Positions 53,001 through 64,000 of a stretch of 64,000 nucleotides of DNA are shown one piece after another; the first letter of the stretch is position 1, and the number at the start of each line of letters is the position of its first letter. This DNA is from Streblospio benedicti (lineage: Eukaryota > Annelida > Polychaeta > Spionida > Spionidae), in the NCBI GenBank assembly GCA_019095985.1, contig CM032660.1, positions 10,958,291 through 11,022,290 on the forward strand, read 5' to 3'. Below the pieces are notes generated by a model that was not told the DNA's origin, did not search any database, and worked only from the letters and a program-made list of their open reading frames with translations. A program made the position numbers and the translations under genes.

Positions 53001-55543
53001 ACCTCGCCCATCCACGGCCCGGCAGCGTTGACCACCATGCAGAAGGTCATGGGGTATGTCACATCATTATCCGCGCGCACCTGAGATAAACACCGGTAGA
53101 GTTAATCCTAGGGCTGCAATGAGTCACAATACGATACATAACATGACACTTAAGGGGTGACGTGTACGTAAGAAGTCCCTTATCCCTCCAATGTTAATGG
53201 AGACAACTGCCGTTGAAACGGCACGGTACGTCAGGCAAAAAGTTTTCATAAACAAGACAGCATGGAATTTTTCAAAGTGTGATAAACATTACAGATGAAA
53301 TATTATATGAATCCTACATGTATTTTTCTCATATTTGCAAAGGAAAAGGCAAATTATTAGTATTTATAGATATTCGTTTTTACAGCACAAATATTTTTGA
53401 CGGAGGATTATCTTTTAAGAACTGTAATGACTCAGAATTTTCATTTGCATTGTGTATAGAGTGCATAATGGACAAAACACAATTTTTTGTGGTAGGAAAG
53501 GGAAACCTATTTTTATTTTTCAGTGCATTGAAGCATCATGTTATGATATACAATATACTTAAAAAAATCAAAGCCTTTGACGAGGTTAGTTTTTTCAGAA
53601 TTATCTTATGCGATTTTGTGTAGCGATGTTTAAAAAGAAAATATTTAGACCCATATATATGATCTTATCATTTTCTTCTTATGTGATGGCAGAATTAACC
53701 TACTTCCTTGAATTTCTAAATTAACTTTGTCTGCAATTTAATGAGCCTTATCACAACCATTAAAAAGTTTGAGTCCAGTTCCTCAATGAACTTGTTCAAC
53801 AATATAAATATTAGAGCATGATCGTAGTACCATTGTTGCCGTCAGGTGGCATATATCTCGTTAGTTAAAAAAAATGAAAGTACCATTTTCGCCGCTAGAG
53901 GGCATAGAAACCCGAGTCTGAATCAACCAGACCCTGTGATACTACAGAGTAGCAGGAGGAAATGATAAGAGACTGATTATTGTTTGTCTAAAAAATACCC
54001 ACAACGCAATTGTTTGTAGCCACCTGGATATGGTACTATGATAGTTATGTGTGTTGCTTACTGACCATGACTCTGTGCAGCACTTTCTTCTTTCCCACTG
54101 GCGACGTGGACACCACTGTGGGGTTTGCATCGTCCGTCTGGAAGCCGACCGCCTCCCCCTTCACGAACTCCACACCCAGGCTGGCACACTTGGCCTTCAG
54201 GGCCGACAGCAGCAGCCACGGGTCGAACCAGCCCTCATTCTCAAGACCTAGGAGGCATTGGAAAATAAAAACATTAGATTTCTATTTGCATAAACAACAT
54301 TGTCAAATTTGAGATGAATCCATAAATCTTACATTCATTATTAATTTGCGTAATAGACAATTCTCGTCTTCGTGCCACAAGATGGCTGTTTGACGACACA
54401 AACAATCAGCATTGACTGGCTGTCTACTCAGCTCTACTGTCACGTGCTGTCACCTGGTGGTCGGAAAAGGAAGTCTCTAAAGTAGAATTGCGAATTCCCA
54501 AAAATACAACATATGTAAGATATATGGAGATATGTCAAAAACAGCAATGTTTTTTTTTTTTACTTTTGAGTCATATCAAACTGTCATGGTTAATTCATGG
54601 TTATTTCCACGAATATTTGACAGTTGACTTATATGAAACCAGCCTGTTTATCAAAATATAAACAAAACCTGAAAATGTGAAAATCAAGCCGTAAATATAC
54701 TACAAGCCAAAATTTTGGAAATGCCCCACATCCCAATGAAGTCAACTATCGTCTGTTGCAGTCAACTTGATGGAGAATCAGGGTTCTGAAATATTTGTGT
54801 GATAAATTGATTGATTTTTCAATCCTGCGACTGTGTTATATCAAAATTTCATCTCTGCTCAGGTCACGTACAAGTTTACTTAAAACTCAATGACTTTTCA
54901 ATGGCTTAGTACGAAATTGCATTTTTCAATAACTCAGTCTGCCAACTGCTTATACGTCCTAGCGGCACCTCCTCACACATCTCCTTACATCTACACCAAC
55001 CGGAAAGAGAGCCATCACATATCGCTGGATAACATCAAAATTATAGACCATGACCAGAACACTTTTGAAAGAAAGATCAGGGAGGCCATACACATTAGGC
55101 GCCTTAAGCCCGACTTCAATAAGAACGTGGGGGCCGCCAACCTGCCAACCATCTACACCATCTTACCAGCCGCTGCCGATGACGTCACACCACCATCATG
55201 TGACTTATAGGCAGTTGGCAGACTGATGAAGAACCGGGAAGGTTCGAAAGGCTATCTAGTAATCTTGTAAAACTAGCACAAAGTATGGTTTAACCGCGTA
55301 TATAATGAAAATATCTATTTGCATAAACAACATTGTCAAATTTGAGATGAATCCATAAATTAAATAACTTTTCAAGGAAAATGTTTGAAAATATTTGACC
55401 ATAAAAAACTGCTAGTTCAGATGACTTATCACATAGCAACAACAGTACCATAGCTGCCTTGAACAATATCATCAACGTTCATCCACGGGAACTTTTGCTG
55501 CAAATCCTCCTGATTCATCAATTGCACTTTGGCATCAAGATTT
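46867..55543 (-). CDS. FOXRED1: FOXRED1, complex I assembly oxidoreductase (5' end missing)
   Basis: FOXRED1 is a mitochondrial FAD-dependent oxidoreductase of the DAO family needed to assemble respiratory complex I. Eight exons align collinearly with remembered human FOXRED1: [58 protein letters not shown] or [19 protein letters not shown], and the C-terminal [14 protein letters not shown]. Phases agree at every junction. The N-terminal third, with the mitochondrial presequence and the FAD-binding GxGxxG, is not seen between 55543 and the gap at 56450; it is hidden in the gap or lies beyond the window. Two homologous exons occupy one position (see the two exon entries). Intron insertions include a PLE, MITEs and a palindromic SINE tail. 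Confidence 0.95.
47455..47515 (-). CDS. FOXRED1: FOXRED1 exon, SAWAGYY motif
   Basis: [20 protein letters not shown] matches human [20 protein letters not shown]. Acceptor TCTTTCAG, donor ATAG followed by GTATGT, phase 1. Confidence 0.95.
48557..48658 (-). CDS. FOXRED1: FOXRED1 alternative exon B
   Basis: 34 codons, phase 0 on both sides: [20 protein letters not shown] then PAFKNLE, clearly related to exon A and to the same human segment. Acceptor GTTGGCAG, donor GAG followed by GTGAGT, stronger than exon A's. Including both exons would duplicate the segment, so mutually exclusive use is likely. Confidence 0.85.
48931..49148. repeat. inverted repeat of SINE tails
   Basis: Arms of about 92 bp (48931-49022 and 49053-49148) with a short spacer. 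The arm interior ends GGCCACTTGATATAGTAAAA, the tail seen on the SINE at 17425-17525, so two copies of that tail face each other. It lies in the FOXRED1 intron between the alternative exons. Confidence 0.75.
49682..49941. mobile_element. Tc1/mariner-like MITE between alternative exons
   Basis: Ends TACCGTAAATCTTCTAATAA and, reversed, TACCATAAATCTTCTATTAA form inverted repeats, with TA at the borders. About 255 bp, no transposase. Confidence 0.65.
50670..50777 (-). CDS. FOXRED1: FOXRED1 alternative exon A
   Basis: 36 codons, phase 0 on both sides: [20 protein letters not shown] then PAFECLK, closest to human [27 protein letters not shown]. The acceptor ends GACAAAG, which is weak; the donor AAG followed by GTAACC is acceptable. 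Homologous to exon B at 48557. Confidence 0.88.
52266..52401 (-). CDS. FOXRED1: FOXRED1 exon, KRYVY motif
   Basis: [20 protein letters not shown] then [20 protein letters not shown] match human [20 protein letters not shown]...AYFRREGLGSNYLGGRSPT. GC-rich; donor AAC followed by GTGAGT, phase 0. Confidence 0.95.
52935..53080 (-). CDS. FOXRED1: FOXRED1 exon, NAAG motif
   Basis: [20 protein letters not shown] then PITVEP match human AIVINAAGAWSAQIAALAG...LPVEP, part of the FAD-binding fold. Phase 0 in, phase 2 out. Confidence 0.95.
53152..53246. mobile_element. small MITE-like repeat, family of 31286
   Basis: Shares GTACGTAAGAAGTC-like, CTGCCGTTG and GGTACGTC words in the same order as the 31.3-kb copy, with more divergence. 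Confidence 0.45.
54066..54247 (-). CDS. FOXRED1: FOXRED1 exon, GWFDPW motif
   Basis: [20 protein letters not shown] then [14 protein letters not shown] match human [20 protein letters not shown]...SLGVLFCQGEV. Donor ATG followed by GTCAGT, phase 0. Confidence 0.95.
54328..55313 (+). mobile_element. Penelope-like element insertion (5'-truncated)
   Basis: About 986 bp bounded by a 47-bp direct duplication (54281-54327 and 55314-55360). The 3' part encodes the end of a PLE GIY-YIG domain ([20 protein letters not shown] then [15 protein letters not shown]) up to a stop at 55208-55210. The tail GGCAGACTGATGAAGAACCG and GTATATAATG end follow. The reverse transcriptase is missing. Inserted in a FOXRED1 intron. 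Confidence 0.8.
55449..55543 (-). CDS. FOXRED1: FOXRED1 exon, first seen
   Basis: [20 protein letters not shown] then [12 protein letters not shown] match human [28 protein letters not shown]. Acceptor TTTTAG, donor TATG followed by GTACTG, phase 1 on both sides. Confidence 0.92.
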
Positions 55544-56449
55544 CTAAAACAACATTAATATAATTGCATGATAGCAATAAAATATTGTTAAAACCAATCT
55601 AAACAGGTCATCGCAATTTTAAAAGAAAACACTTTTTTTAAACAGTTATGCTTTTCTTATTAGATAAATTAGAGACCTACATGCAGTTTATATTCATGTG
55701 AACCAAATAAAGAACCAAGGAAAATCTAAGTATAGTTAGTATTGTAGGATGTGAAGGAGCGGCTTATCACTTAAAAGTTGTGGGGACTCATGTTATTTGA
55801 GGTTTTGTGTGGTTCCACGTTTCTTTGTTAACTTATCAAAAATAACTAGAGGATTTTAGTAACTTGCTGTAACAATCTTGCGAGAAGGGCCATTCAAAGA
55901 AAGCACTTCTGTTTTATATGGAGGGGGGGGGGGTGTCACTGCGTTTGCGTCTCACCTACGCGGGGTAGAAAGTCCCAAACGCTTCACAGTCATGCGTCGA
56001 GTTCATTATAACCCCCTGTACATGACTGCCTAATGACATCATTATACAGGGAGAAATCTAAACTCAGCGCACATTGTGTCACGTTCAGAGACTATTCTGC
56101 TCCTGGCTCGCAAAAGGTGATGACGCTGACACCCGTAAACGGTAACCCCCAAAACAAAACATGCCACAGTATCAAAACAAAAGTGCTGGCATACAAATAA
56201 AAATGTCATTTTAAGAAGTTATGATGTAATACTATTTTTAATTAAGAAGAAAACATTGCATATTGATATGACATTTTATGTTTCGTTGTTAGTCAAAATG
56301 TTGTAGTAGATATTTGAATAATTATGAAAGAGAGATTACATGTCTATTTTCTGATTTTATGTTATTGATTATGTTCCATTTATATTTTTACTCATACATG
56401 TATAAACAAAAATATACAAACTTCTGAGTTTCATGATTCTTATCCATAA
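55544..56449. other. non-coding stretch upstream of first seen FOXRED1 exon
   Basis: I see no exon of the FOXRED1 FAD-binding region here. A GC-richer patch at 55920-56140 includes a donor-like GTAG-GTGAGA on the minus strand but the frames around it contain stops. Confidence 0.55.
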
Positions 56450-56549
56450 NNNNNNNNNNNNNNNNNNNNNNNNNNNNNNNNNNNNNNNNNNNNNNNNNNN
56501 NNNNNNNNNNNNNNNNNNNNNNNNNNNNNNNNNNNNNNNNNNNNNNNNN
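56450..56549. other. assembly gap (100 N)
   Basis: Run of exactly 100 N, upstream of the first seen FOXRED1 exon, so the gene's 5' exons may be lost here. Confidence 1.
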
Positions 56550-56921
56550 TTGGAAATTAAACCAATAAAAAAAAAAAAAAGATTTGTTATTAATCAAATG
56601 AAACCAAACTACCATCTTGTTTAAATTTGATTTCGATCCTTTAAAGTTGAAACTAACAATGGTACACATCAGAAATCGATTGTACAGCCTAAAACAAATA
56701 TCAATCACCTTGATAAATTAATAACAGTTGATAATGCTTATTACATCAAATACTTCCCGTCTCATAACATGATGAAATTAATCATGAATACGCCAGCTTT
56801 AAATTACTGTGTTACACCTTTTTGTTACCCTTTCATGTTACCCTTTTTGCCCGGAGAGCCTCTCCAGCGACCCCTAACTCCAAAAATCTTGATAAAGAAA
56901 AAAAATCATAATAAAATCTTA

Positions 56922-59900
56922 TTATTTTATGATGAGCTTGAAAAAATGTCTCAATAAGAACAATATAAATAGTGAAGACATGTTTATAATAGGTGGAGAT
57001 TGGGGACATAATTACAAAATCCAGAGATAGATAAAATGGGCGGCCTAAATACCTTAAAATTAAAATCGTTAGATAAATTGGATAAATTAAAAAATAGTTT
57101 TAGCTTGAATGATACTTGGAGAATAAAAAATCCTGATACTGTAGGTATACGTGGGACAAAAACTCCGCTCATACAGTGCAGATTAGACTTTTTCCTAATA
57201 TCTGACCACTTGTTTTTGATAACATAACGGACATGGATATCATACCGTCATTACAAGCAAGATCATTCTGCCATTACATGTAATTATGCATCAATACCAA
57301 ATGTCCGAAAAGGTCCGGGACTATGGAAATTCAATAACTCACTTCTGAATGATGTAGAGTATACTGAATATTTAAAGTTAAATATAAGTTTTTGATTGAT
57401 AAATATAGTAATATATTAGATAAAAAAGAATTAAATGGGAATTAATCAAGTACAAAAAATTAGAAAAATTTTACAATAGATTATTGCAAAAGAAAACTAG
57501 AGCTAGAAGAAATAGGGAAAATGAGCTTGAAAAGAAACTCATATCACTAGAAAAACCCTAGATTACAATAATATGAAAGAATATCACAAGTAAAAACGAA
57601 TTAGTAGACATTGAATTAGAAAAGATTGAAGGAATGATGATTAGGAGTAAAGTGGAATGGCATGAAAAAAGGGAAAAAAGCACAAAATATTTTTTAAGTT
57701 TAGAAAAGACAAATTCAATAAAAAGCACATGCGTAAATTAAAGCTTTTAGATGGTACAAATAACATCGGATCCTAATGAAATATTAAAAGAGCAACAAAA
57801 ATTTTACAAAAAGTTACTTTCTACGAGAAATTAAACAAAGATCAAGTGAATGAATATGAAAAAACAATTATTTTTCAGTAGTAAAAAATATTCCAAAATT
57901 ATCAAATCAAGAGAAAAAAAGCATGTGAAGGTCTCATAACAAATAGTGAATGTTTAAAAATTATAAACACTTTTAAAAAGAACTCATCACCCGAAATGAT
58001 GGTATTTCCATAGAATTTTATGTACAATTTTGGAACCTGATTTCTGTGGTTCTCATAGAAAGTTTTAATTATGCATATGAAAAAGGTGAGCTCTCAAATT
58101 CACAAAAACAGGCTATCATAACATTAATCCATAAGAAAAGAAAAGATCGTTTATATATAGACAACTGGCGACCAATATCCCTCCTGAACGTAGATTACAA
58201 AATTATGTCAAAAGTAATTGCAGAAAGAGTTAAAAAGTACTGTCGTCTTTGATAAATTTAGATCAGAGGGATTCCTCATGGGGAGATATATTGGTGATAG
58301 TGTCCTAATTCTAATGGATATTATAGACATATGTAAAATTCACAATATATGGACTGCTAATGATGTTGGATTTTAAAAAGCCTATGATTCAATTGAGTTT
58401 CCTTTCTTATATAAAGTATTAAAAATTTAATTTTGGCTCTATGTTGGTGAAATGGATCAAATTATTTTATACAAAATATAGAAAAGTTGTGTGACAAATA
58501 ATCAGATCACATCACAATATTTCAATGTTACAAGAGGTTTGGAGACAGGGGGGATCCTCTCTTCATATTTATTTATCTTATGTGTTTGAAATACTTTCCA
58601 TTTCCATTTTTTAAACAATGATGAAATTAAGGGGGTATTAAGATAAATAAAAGAATTTAAGCTAGCACAATATGCAGGCGGCCTAGCTGCCATTTTATCG
58701 GATATTGAATCAAAGCCATTATTTAGAGAAATTGAGCTTTGGAACAATATCCGACTTGAGCTCAAATAAATCTAAAAACCCAAGTAATGCCCTTAGGCCC
58801 TAATATTATTGATCATGATATTTTTTAAGGAAAGGTTGGATAATATTTTTAATCGGGAACTTCAGTCTACTATTAAAACCCGTTTAGGTTTAGGTATATA
58901 TATATTAAAGGGTCAGTGACGAAGATGTAATTGAAGCAAATTTTAAATAAATATTAAAAACTGAAAGCTATATTAAATCAATAATGGAAAAGAAAGGAAA
59001 CTTTCACTAATTGGGAAAAATTCTGATTTTTTAAAACATTTGGATATCACAATTTATATATTTATCAAATTTTGATGTAAGCTTTCCAAAGAAATATATA
59101 CTAGAGATTGAGCAAATATTGTGGAATTCATATGGGGTAATAAGTCTTACAAAGTGAAGAAAGGTATAATGATACAAGAGTATGATTTGGGTGGTCTAAA
59201 AAATGCCTGACCTTGACACAATAGTAAAAAGTACAGAAATGTAAATGGATTATACAATATTTGAACAATCACCCTGGACAATAGCAATATACAATAAAAA
59301 ATTAATTGGCATAAAATTACTTGAAATTTTCCTTCTTAGCAATTTCGATATTAAAGATTTTCCCCTAGTAGCCCTTAATACTTTTTTAAAAGAAGTGTTT
59401 ACAAAGTTGACACAATAAAAAAGCAGTATAGATAATTCTCAAGTAGGAGAACAATTTATTTTCTATAATAAGATCATTAAGATAAACAATCAATACATAT
59501 ATAACAAGGATTTTCTTAACTATAGTATATGGAAAAATAAAAGATTTATTTTATAGTAATGGAAAGATCATATCATTTGGCGTTATGGAAACAAAAGGGG
59601 ATTAAACAGCAGGTGGTATTTGTTATGGAGAGGAATAATTGAAATAATTAAATCAAAAAACTTAGATCCATGGGTTCATGATAAAAAAAAAATGAATTAA
59701 ATCATATCAATAGAGTGTTGAAAGTAAAATCCAAATACTTGTATAACGCTTTTGATTAAAACCAAAAAATTGCTTATTCTGTAGCGAAGGATAAATTTCG
59801 AGATATCCTGAAATTAGAAAAAATGATAATTTATGGAAATTTGTGTATTTAATACCTCATGGCTGTGTAAAAATAATAATTGTAAAGAATTACAATACAA

Positions 59901-60433
59901 ATTTTTGTTATTTTCCGAAAAAGAAACTTATCAAAGATATCTAATATTTGTAATGATTGTACTTTTGTTCATTAGAAAAAAAACTTTGGAACATCTCTTC
60001 TTTGAATGGATCATTTGGCAATAAAAATATAAAAATGTTATACATACACAAATAGTACTAAGTTTGCCAAATATTTTGTTAGGAATGATGGAAGAGGATA
60101 TATAAATAGATTAGATATGATCAATTGTTTAATTTTACATGGAAAATATTTTATTTGCAAAATGTAAATTTATGTATACCATCCCGACTAAGAACTTTTA
60201 TAACTACCTTGTTTACCATAAAAAATATTTCCATTATTGAAAGATTTCTTATTTATATTAATTATATATCCCTTTTAGATAACATTTATTATGTATTATT
60301 TAAGTATATATATGCTATCATAGCTTTTTTTTATTTAATTCTTTTTGTTTGTTTTGTTTTTGTTTGATTTTTTCTATTATTTATATCTTTGGTTCATTGT
60401 AAATGTCATTAAAAAAAAAAAAAAAAAAAATAG
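56922..60433 (+). mobile_element. L1/Tx1-type LINE, 5'-truncated and degenerate
   Basis: The 5' part retains endonuclease words (IIGGDWG near 56990 and CRLDFFLISDHL near 57190). The reverse transcriptase includes LIHKKRKDRLYIDNWRPISL then LNVDYKIMSK near 58100-58230, the hallmark of L1/Tx1 elements. Many stops and frameshifts break it. It ends in a poly(A) tract at about 60412-60430. AATAAAATCTTA occurs at 56910-56921 and 60434-60445, a 12-bp target duplication that fixes both ends. About 3.5 kb. Confidence 0.9.
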
Positions 60434-60445
60434 AATAAAATCTTA

Positions 60446-61518
60446 ATGTTTTTCTACTTATAATAAAAAATAGGGGCAATTTTACTAGTAATGTAAACTA
60501 CTCTGGGGTGAAATGAAAAAAAAAATCTAGATATCATGGCAATCAATTAAAAAAAAAAGATCACCAAAATCTGACAAGACTTGATATAAAGTGATTAATA
60601 TTTAGATTAAACAAAGCATTTGCCATCTACCCCACTGTCAGGCTCCATCATAATTATGAATCCTACAAATGGTGTTTTGAAGCAATGTCGCCATTGATTA
60701 AAATAGATAACTTTTATGTGAAAAACCCTATTAGTAATGATAGTACATCATTTATTTTACTGTTACTTTAATATTCTAAGCATATAAAAAGAAGTTCCTA
60801 CAAATTGACATATATTCTAGCTGGAAGTAGCCATATATGGCAGGTGCATGCTGCTGCAGACTAGTTCCCCGACGCAACATGCATTTATCTCAACGCAAAT
60901 ATGAAAGCAAAAGCATGTTAAGTTTGTTTCTTGAGTGGAAAAAACATGTGAACCAGCAATATTTAACCCAATGCGGTCCAAGCCGATTATTTTCATTGGC
61001 TCTCTTTTCCTGCTATAATTAGAAATCAATGATTTAGCCGAATTTACAAGCTGTATCATAAATTAGGTCTTTTAGTATTTTTTAAGACTCCGTGGACTTT
61101 TCTCCAGACTATTCAATGAGTATTTGCCAAATTTTTGCAAAGTTCAGGACTTATTCCCCTAGTCTTGAAGGGACTTTTCATATTCCCGACTTTTTTCCTC
61201 GATTTCCCGTAGCGTGGGCACCATGAACATTTTATGACACACAATACATGGAGATTTAACAATATGATGCTTAAGGACCAGGTAATTGATTAGTACATAT
61301 TATTCTATTGAAGGCTGGTTGAAAATGGTCAAGTTTAGAATTAAGTAAAATGTCGTATTTCATATTTGCTATTTCTACTCCTTCTGATATTTGTCTCTCT
61401 AGTGGGATTTGTAGCTGCTGCTGACTTCTATCTTGAATTCTGGGCACATTGTATGTGACCGGCCCTTAAATGCAATTAATCAAAGTACACATACACACAC
61501 GCCTTGCGGATGCACGAT

Positions 61519-61562
<44 letters not shown>

Positions 61563-62227
61563 TCACACATGTGCGTAATGTAAAAAATCACATTCGATTT
61601 TGACATTTTGGGGTTAGTTAACAGAAATGTGATGATCGTTGCTGTTGTGAAACAGCTTTTGGCGTGGGTGCAAAGCAGTTTTGGCCTGGTAAGTCCAGGA
61701 GTACGTAGTCCTGCTCGTTGCATTTGCTGTCTGGTAGGTAATCTTGGCTTGTTTTGTCTGCTAAAATGGTGTGCATTGAGAATACTAAACATTTCTGGTG
61801 GTGTAGAGAACATCAAACCTTTCCTCACTGCAACCAATTTTTCTATAATTGTGGACACAAAATTGTACCCCTTTACTCTCTGCACAGTCACGTTTTGTAA
61901 AGGACATGTAATAGCTATTAACTAATAATAATTTTCATTTGACATGTGCATACATGTAAATCAGTATGCCAAGTATACCATCTGCAAAGCTTTTCGTTTA
62001 CCTTTTAGTATAAAGGCAATAAAATGATTTTAATTTTTTTTACCCGGAAACAAGTTTTGGCGTGTATGCACTTTTCAAGCACCCCGAGTTTGGCGTGTGA
62101 TTCTAAGTTTCATGTGATGTGTATCTTAGCCATACAACTAAACACAATGTGTTTATTTAGCAATTGTTGGGCCTATAACATTTACAGATAATTTTTAAAC
62201 TCTTTTTCTTTCAATAATGAACTAGGT
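60446..62227. other. intergenic stretch
   Basis: AT-rich, with a (CA)n microsatellite at about 61516-61560. A minus-strand frame at 61600-61891 has somewhat protein-like composition but no recognised family. Confidence 0.5.
61516..61560. repeat. (CA)n microsatellite
   Basis: About 22 CA units, uninterrupted. Confidence 0.95.
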
Positions 62228-62878
62228 ATGGAGCGCAAGAAACGACCACGGTATAATCTATCATTGAATCGCAAGAAGAAAAGGATTGTGGATGAAAGTA
62301 AAGAATATGATTCTGCCCCAGAATTGGAAGAAAATTCACCTACCAGCCAAGTACATCAAAAGGACATTAACACACCACACCATGATACTAATCACAATGA
62401 ACTAATATTTACTCCAGCAGAACAAAGGTTGATTGTTGGAGATGCTGCTGCCCCAAGGAAACAAGTGGGTCAACAAAAAAAGCAGTCTGCTCGGAGACTT
62501 TTTGATCTTCACCACCGTGAAATTCATGAATTTTGGAAGCAGGGTGAGAAGCTGTTGCCAGCTTTTATAGAAGAGCTATATAAATATGGCATGCTGAACG
62601 ATTTCATGTCCTTCATGAAGATGGTAGGGGAGGCTAAGTTCCCTATGGACAATATTGCTCTGAAACTCTTTCTAGAGGTCTGCCATTGGTACAGCTTGGA
62701 TTCAACAACAAAAATGAGATATTCAAAAGAGACAAAACAGTTCTGGTGGGCTGGATACCGTATGTTTCATGGCCAGTTTATCCAATTCATGTCTGGTGGT
62801 AAAACCTTAAAAAGAAAGACTGGAACAAATAAAAGACCTTCTCATGGAAAAAGCCTTAAAAACTCCAGTATATTATGA
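62228..62878 (+). CDS. uncharacterised 216-residue protein, possibly mobile-element derived
   Basis: The frame opens MERKKRPRYNLSLNRKKKRI, a basic segment able to act as a nuclear localisation signal, followed by an acidic low-complexity stretch. Residues about 95-200 form a conserved-looking block with DLHHREIHEFWKQGEKLLPA, SLDSTTKMRYSKETKQFWWA and GYRMFHGQFIQFMSGGK. The block resembles ORFs I associate with repeated genes of marine invertebrates, but I cannot name the family. The protein ends in a Lys/Ser-rich tail that may be intron read-through. A possible acceptor (AACTAG) lies just before the ATG. Confidence 0.45.
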   Translation: MERKKRPRYNLSLNRKKKRIVDESKEYDSAPELEENSPTSQVHQKDINTPHHDTNHNELIFTPAEQRLIVGDAAAPRKQVGQQKKQSARRLFDLHHREIHEFWKQGEKLLPAFIEELYKYGMLNDFMSFMKMVGEAKFPMDNIALKLFLEVCHWYSLDSTTKMRYSKETKQFWWAGYRMFHGQFIQFMSGGKTLKRKTGTNKRPSHGKSLKNSSIL

Positions 62879-64000
62879 TCCTTTTGAAAGAAAAAATCAA
62901 ATTATCTGTTTTATAGGCTGTCCCTAGTCATAACCAACTTAGATGTTCTTTGAAGAATTTACATCACTAAATTTAAATCATAAAACAAAAATTAACCATA
63001 ATGTCAGAATTGGCTCCCTGTCTTTGAATATTCCACTTTTTTCAAAAATCTGCTCTTGTTACAATGTTTTAAAGTTAAACTTTAAAGCAATTTATAGTAA
63101 TACATACGTCAAGTCTTCATATTAAATGCATCAGCTTCGTCTACATTTCAATTGAAATAAACTAATAACGTTCTCATACTTAGATAATGCAATTATTATA
63201 CAATGTCAATGACTGATAATATACCATGACAATGGTTTTATTGATTATGTTGGCGCAAATTAGATTTATCACATTTTTTCCATCAGTAAGTTTTCAGTTT
63301 CATAGTGTCAGGGATGTCATGTATTAAGAAATGTTATGATATATGACAAGGACTATGGTTGATACATCAAAAGGGAATTTGCTACATGCAAATATAGAGT
63401 TACATAATTCTAGTGTGAAATGCACCTGGGTATTTTGTTTTGTTTTTTGTTTGTTTGTTTTTTTTTTTCAATGAAAGGGCCTTTTTACCCTTCATTCAAT
63501 ATTATGTTGACATCTAACCAGCACTTCGAAAAAACAACAAAAATGTTTATCATATGGCTTAGAGTGACCACTGATGTTTTATCTTTGTCTATAAATTGAC
63601 CCTGCGCCTATAAGTATGAAATACATTGAACATGAGGGCATGTTTCCACTGGATTCAGACACTAGATCGTCAGTACACCACACCAAACTTGTTTTGCCCT
63701 CCACGCCAAACCTTGTTACATATAACTGACAAAGAAAAAGTCATTTTTCTATGGGCAGACTGCTCTAGACTGCCTGATCGCATGCATGTGTGCTATGTGC
63801 CGAGAGTCTGATGTATACACTTTTCAAAGACATGTCTGGGTGTTTCCAAAAGCTAGAAAATACCTATTTACATTGGCAAATTTTCAGAAACATCTGGGGT
63901 TCTAATTTTTTGCAGCCGATAGCATTCCAACTGGTCCATGTCAAGATAAAAAACCTGGCTTAAGTATAAGCAGATATATTCCCATTCTCAATGCAAACAA
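62879..64000. other. non-coding end of window
   Basis: AT-rich, with short T-runs near 63430-63470. I see no exon, RNA gene or clear repeat that I can support. Confidence 0.5.

Noticed and set aside
55920-56140. Possible first exon of FOXRED1
   Set aside because: It has a donor-like GTAG-GTGAGA, but in-frame stops precede it and no FAD-binding motif is encoded.
1-64000. CRISPR arrays, operons, ribosome binding sites, prokaryotic features
   Set aside because: No regularly spaced repeats or compact gene clusters; introns, poly(A) signals and retroelements show a eukaryotic genome.

Overview
This is a draft-quality animal (metazoan) scaffold. Three runs of exactly 100 N (11473-11572, 38290-38389, 56450-56549) join four contigs. 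GC-rich, phase-consistent coding exons of vertebrate-like genes sit in long AT-rich introns packed with MITEs, tRNA-derived SINEs, Penelope-like elements, a LINE and an LTR-retrotransposon fossil. The exon density and repeat mix suggest an invertebrate deuterostome, most likely an amphioxus (Branchiostoma); that assignment is inference.

Layout. (1) 1-8.4 kb: a plus-strand gene of unknown function whose main coding exon is 3516-5006 (496 residues, possible N-myristoylation signal, eight 11-residue repeats), several PLE and MITE remnants, and a probable first coding exon of an unidentified minus-strand gene at 8173-8402. (2) 8.8-38.7 kb, minus strand: most of DNA2, the helicase/nuclease of Okazaki-fragment processing and DNA end resection. 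I place 23 exons. From exon 2 on, every visible junction agrees in reading phase, and the human protein aligns from exon 6 onward. The nuclease core and all four Fe-S cysteines are present. The exon that should carry Walker A is absent from the intron where it belongs, and the exons for motifs IV-VI do not appear left of 8771. A 1.0-kb duplication flanks the first gap and is probably an unmerged contig overlap. (3) 38.8-44.6 kb: an inverted repeat whose arms carry hammerhead-ribozyme-like motifs, then a broken Ty3/gypsy fossil into which a small GIY-YIG element with perfect 53-bp inverted repeats has inserted. (4) 46.3-55.6 kb, minus strand: the C-terminal two thirds of FOXRED1, a mitochondrial complex I assembly factor. 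It carries two homologous phase 0-0 exons (50670-50777 and 48557-48658) that look like mutually exclusive alternatives. (5) 56.9-60.4 kb: a 5'-truncated, degenerate L1/Tx1-type LINE with poly(A) and a 12-bp target duplication. (6) 60.5-64 kb: mostly non-coding, plus one 216-residue ORF of unknown function.

The most notable items are the hammerhead-like motifs in the inverted repeat, the missing Walker A exon of DNA2, the duplicated FOXRED1 exon, the GIY-YIG mini-element, and a filled/empty-site pair that dates a piggyBac-type insertion relative to its host repeat. All homology calls come from reading and remembered family sequences; no database search was run.
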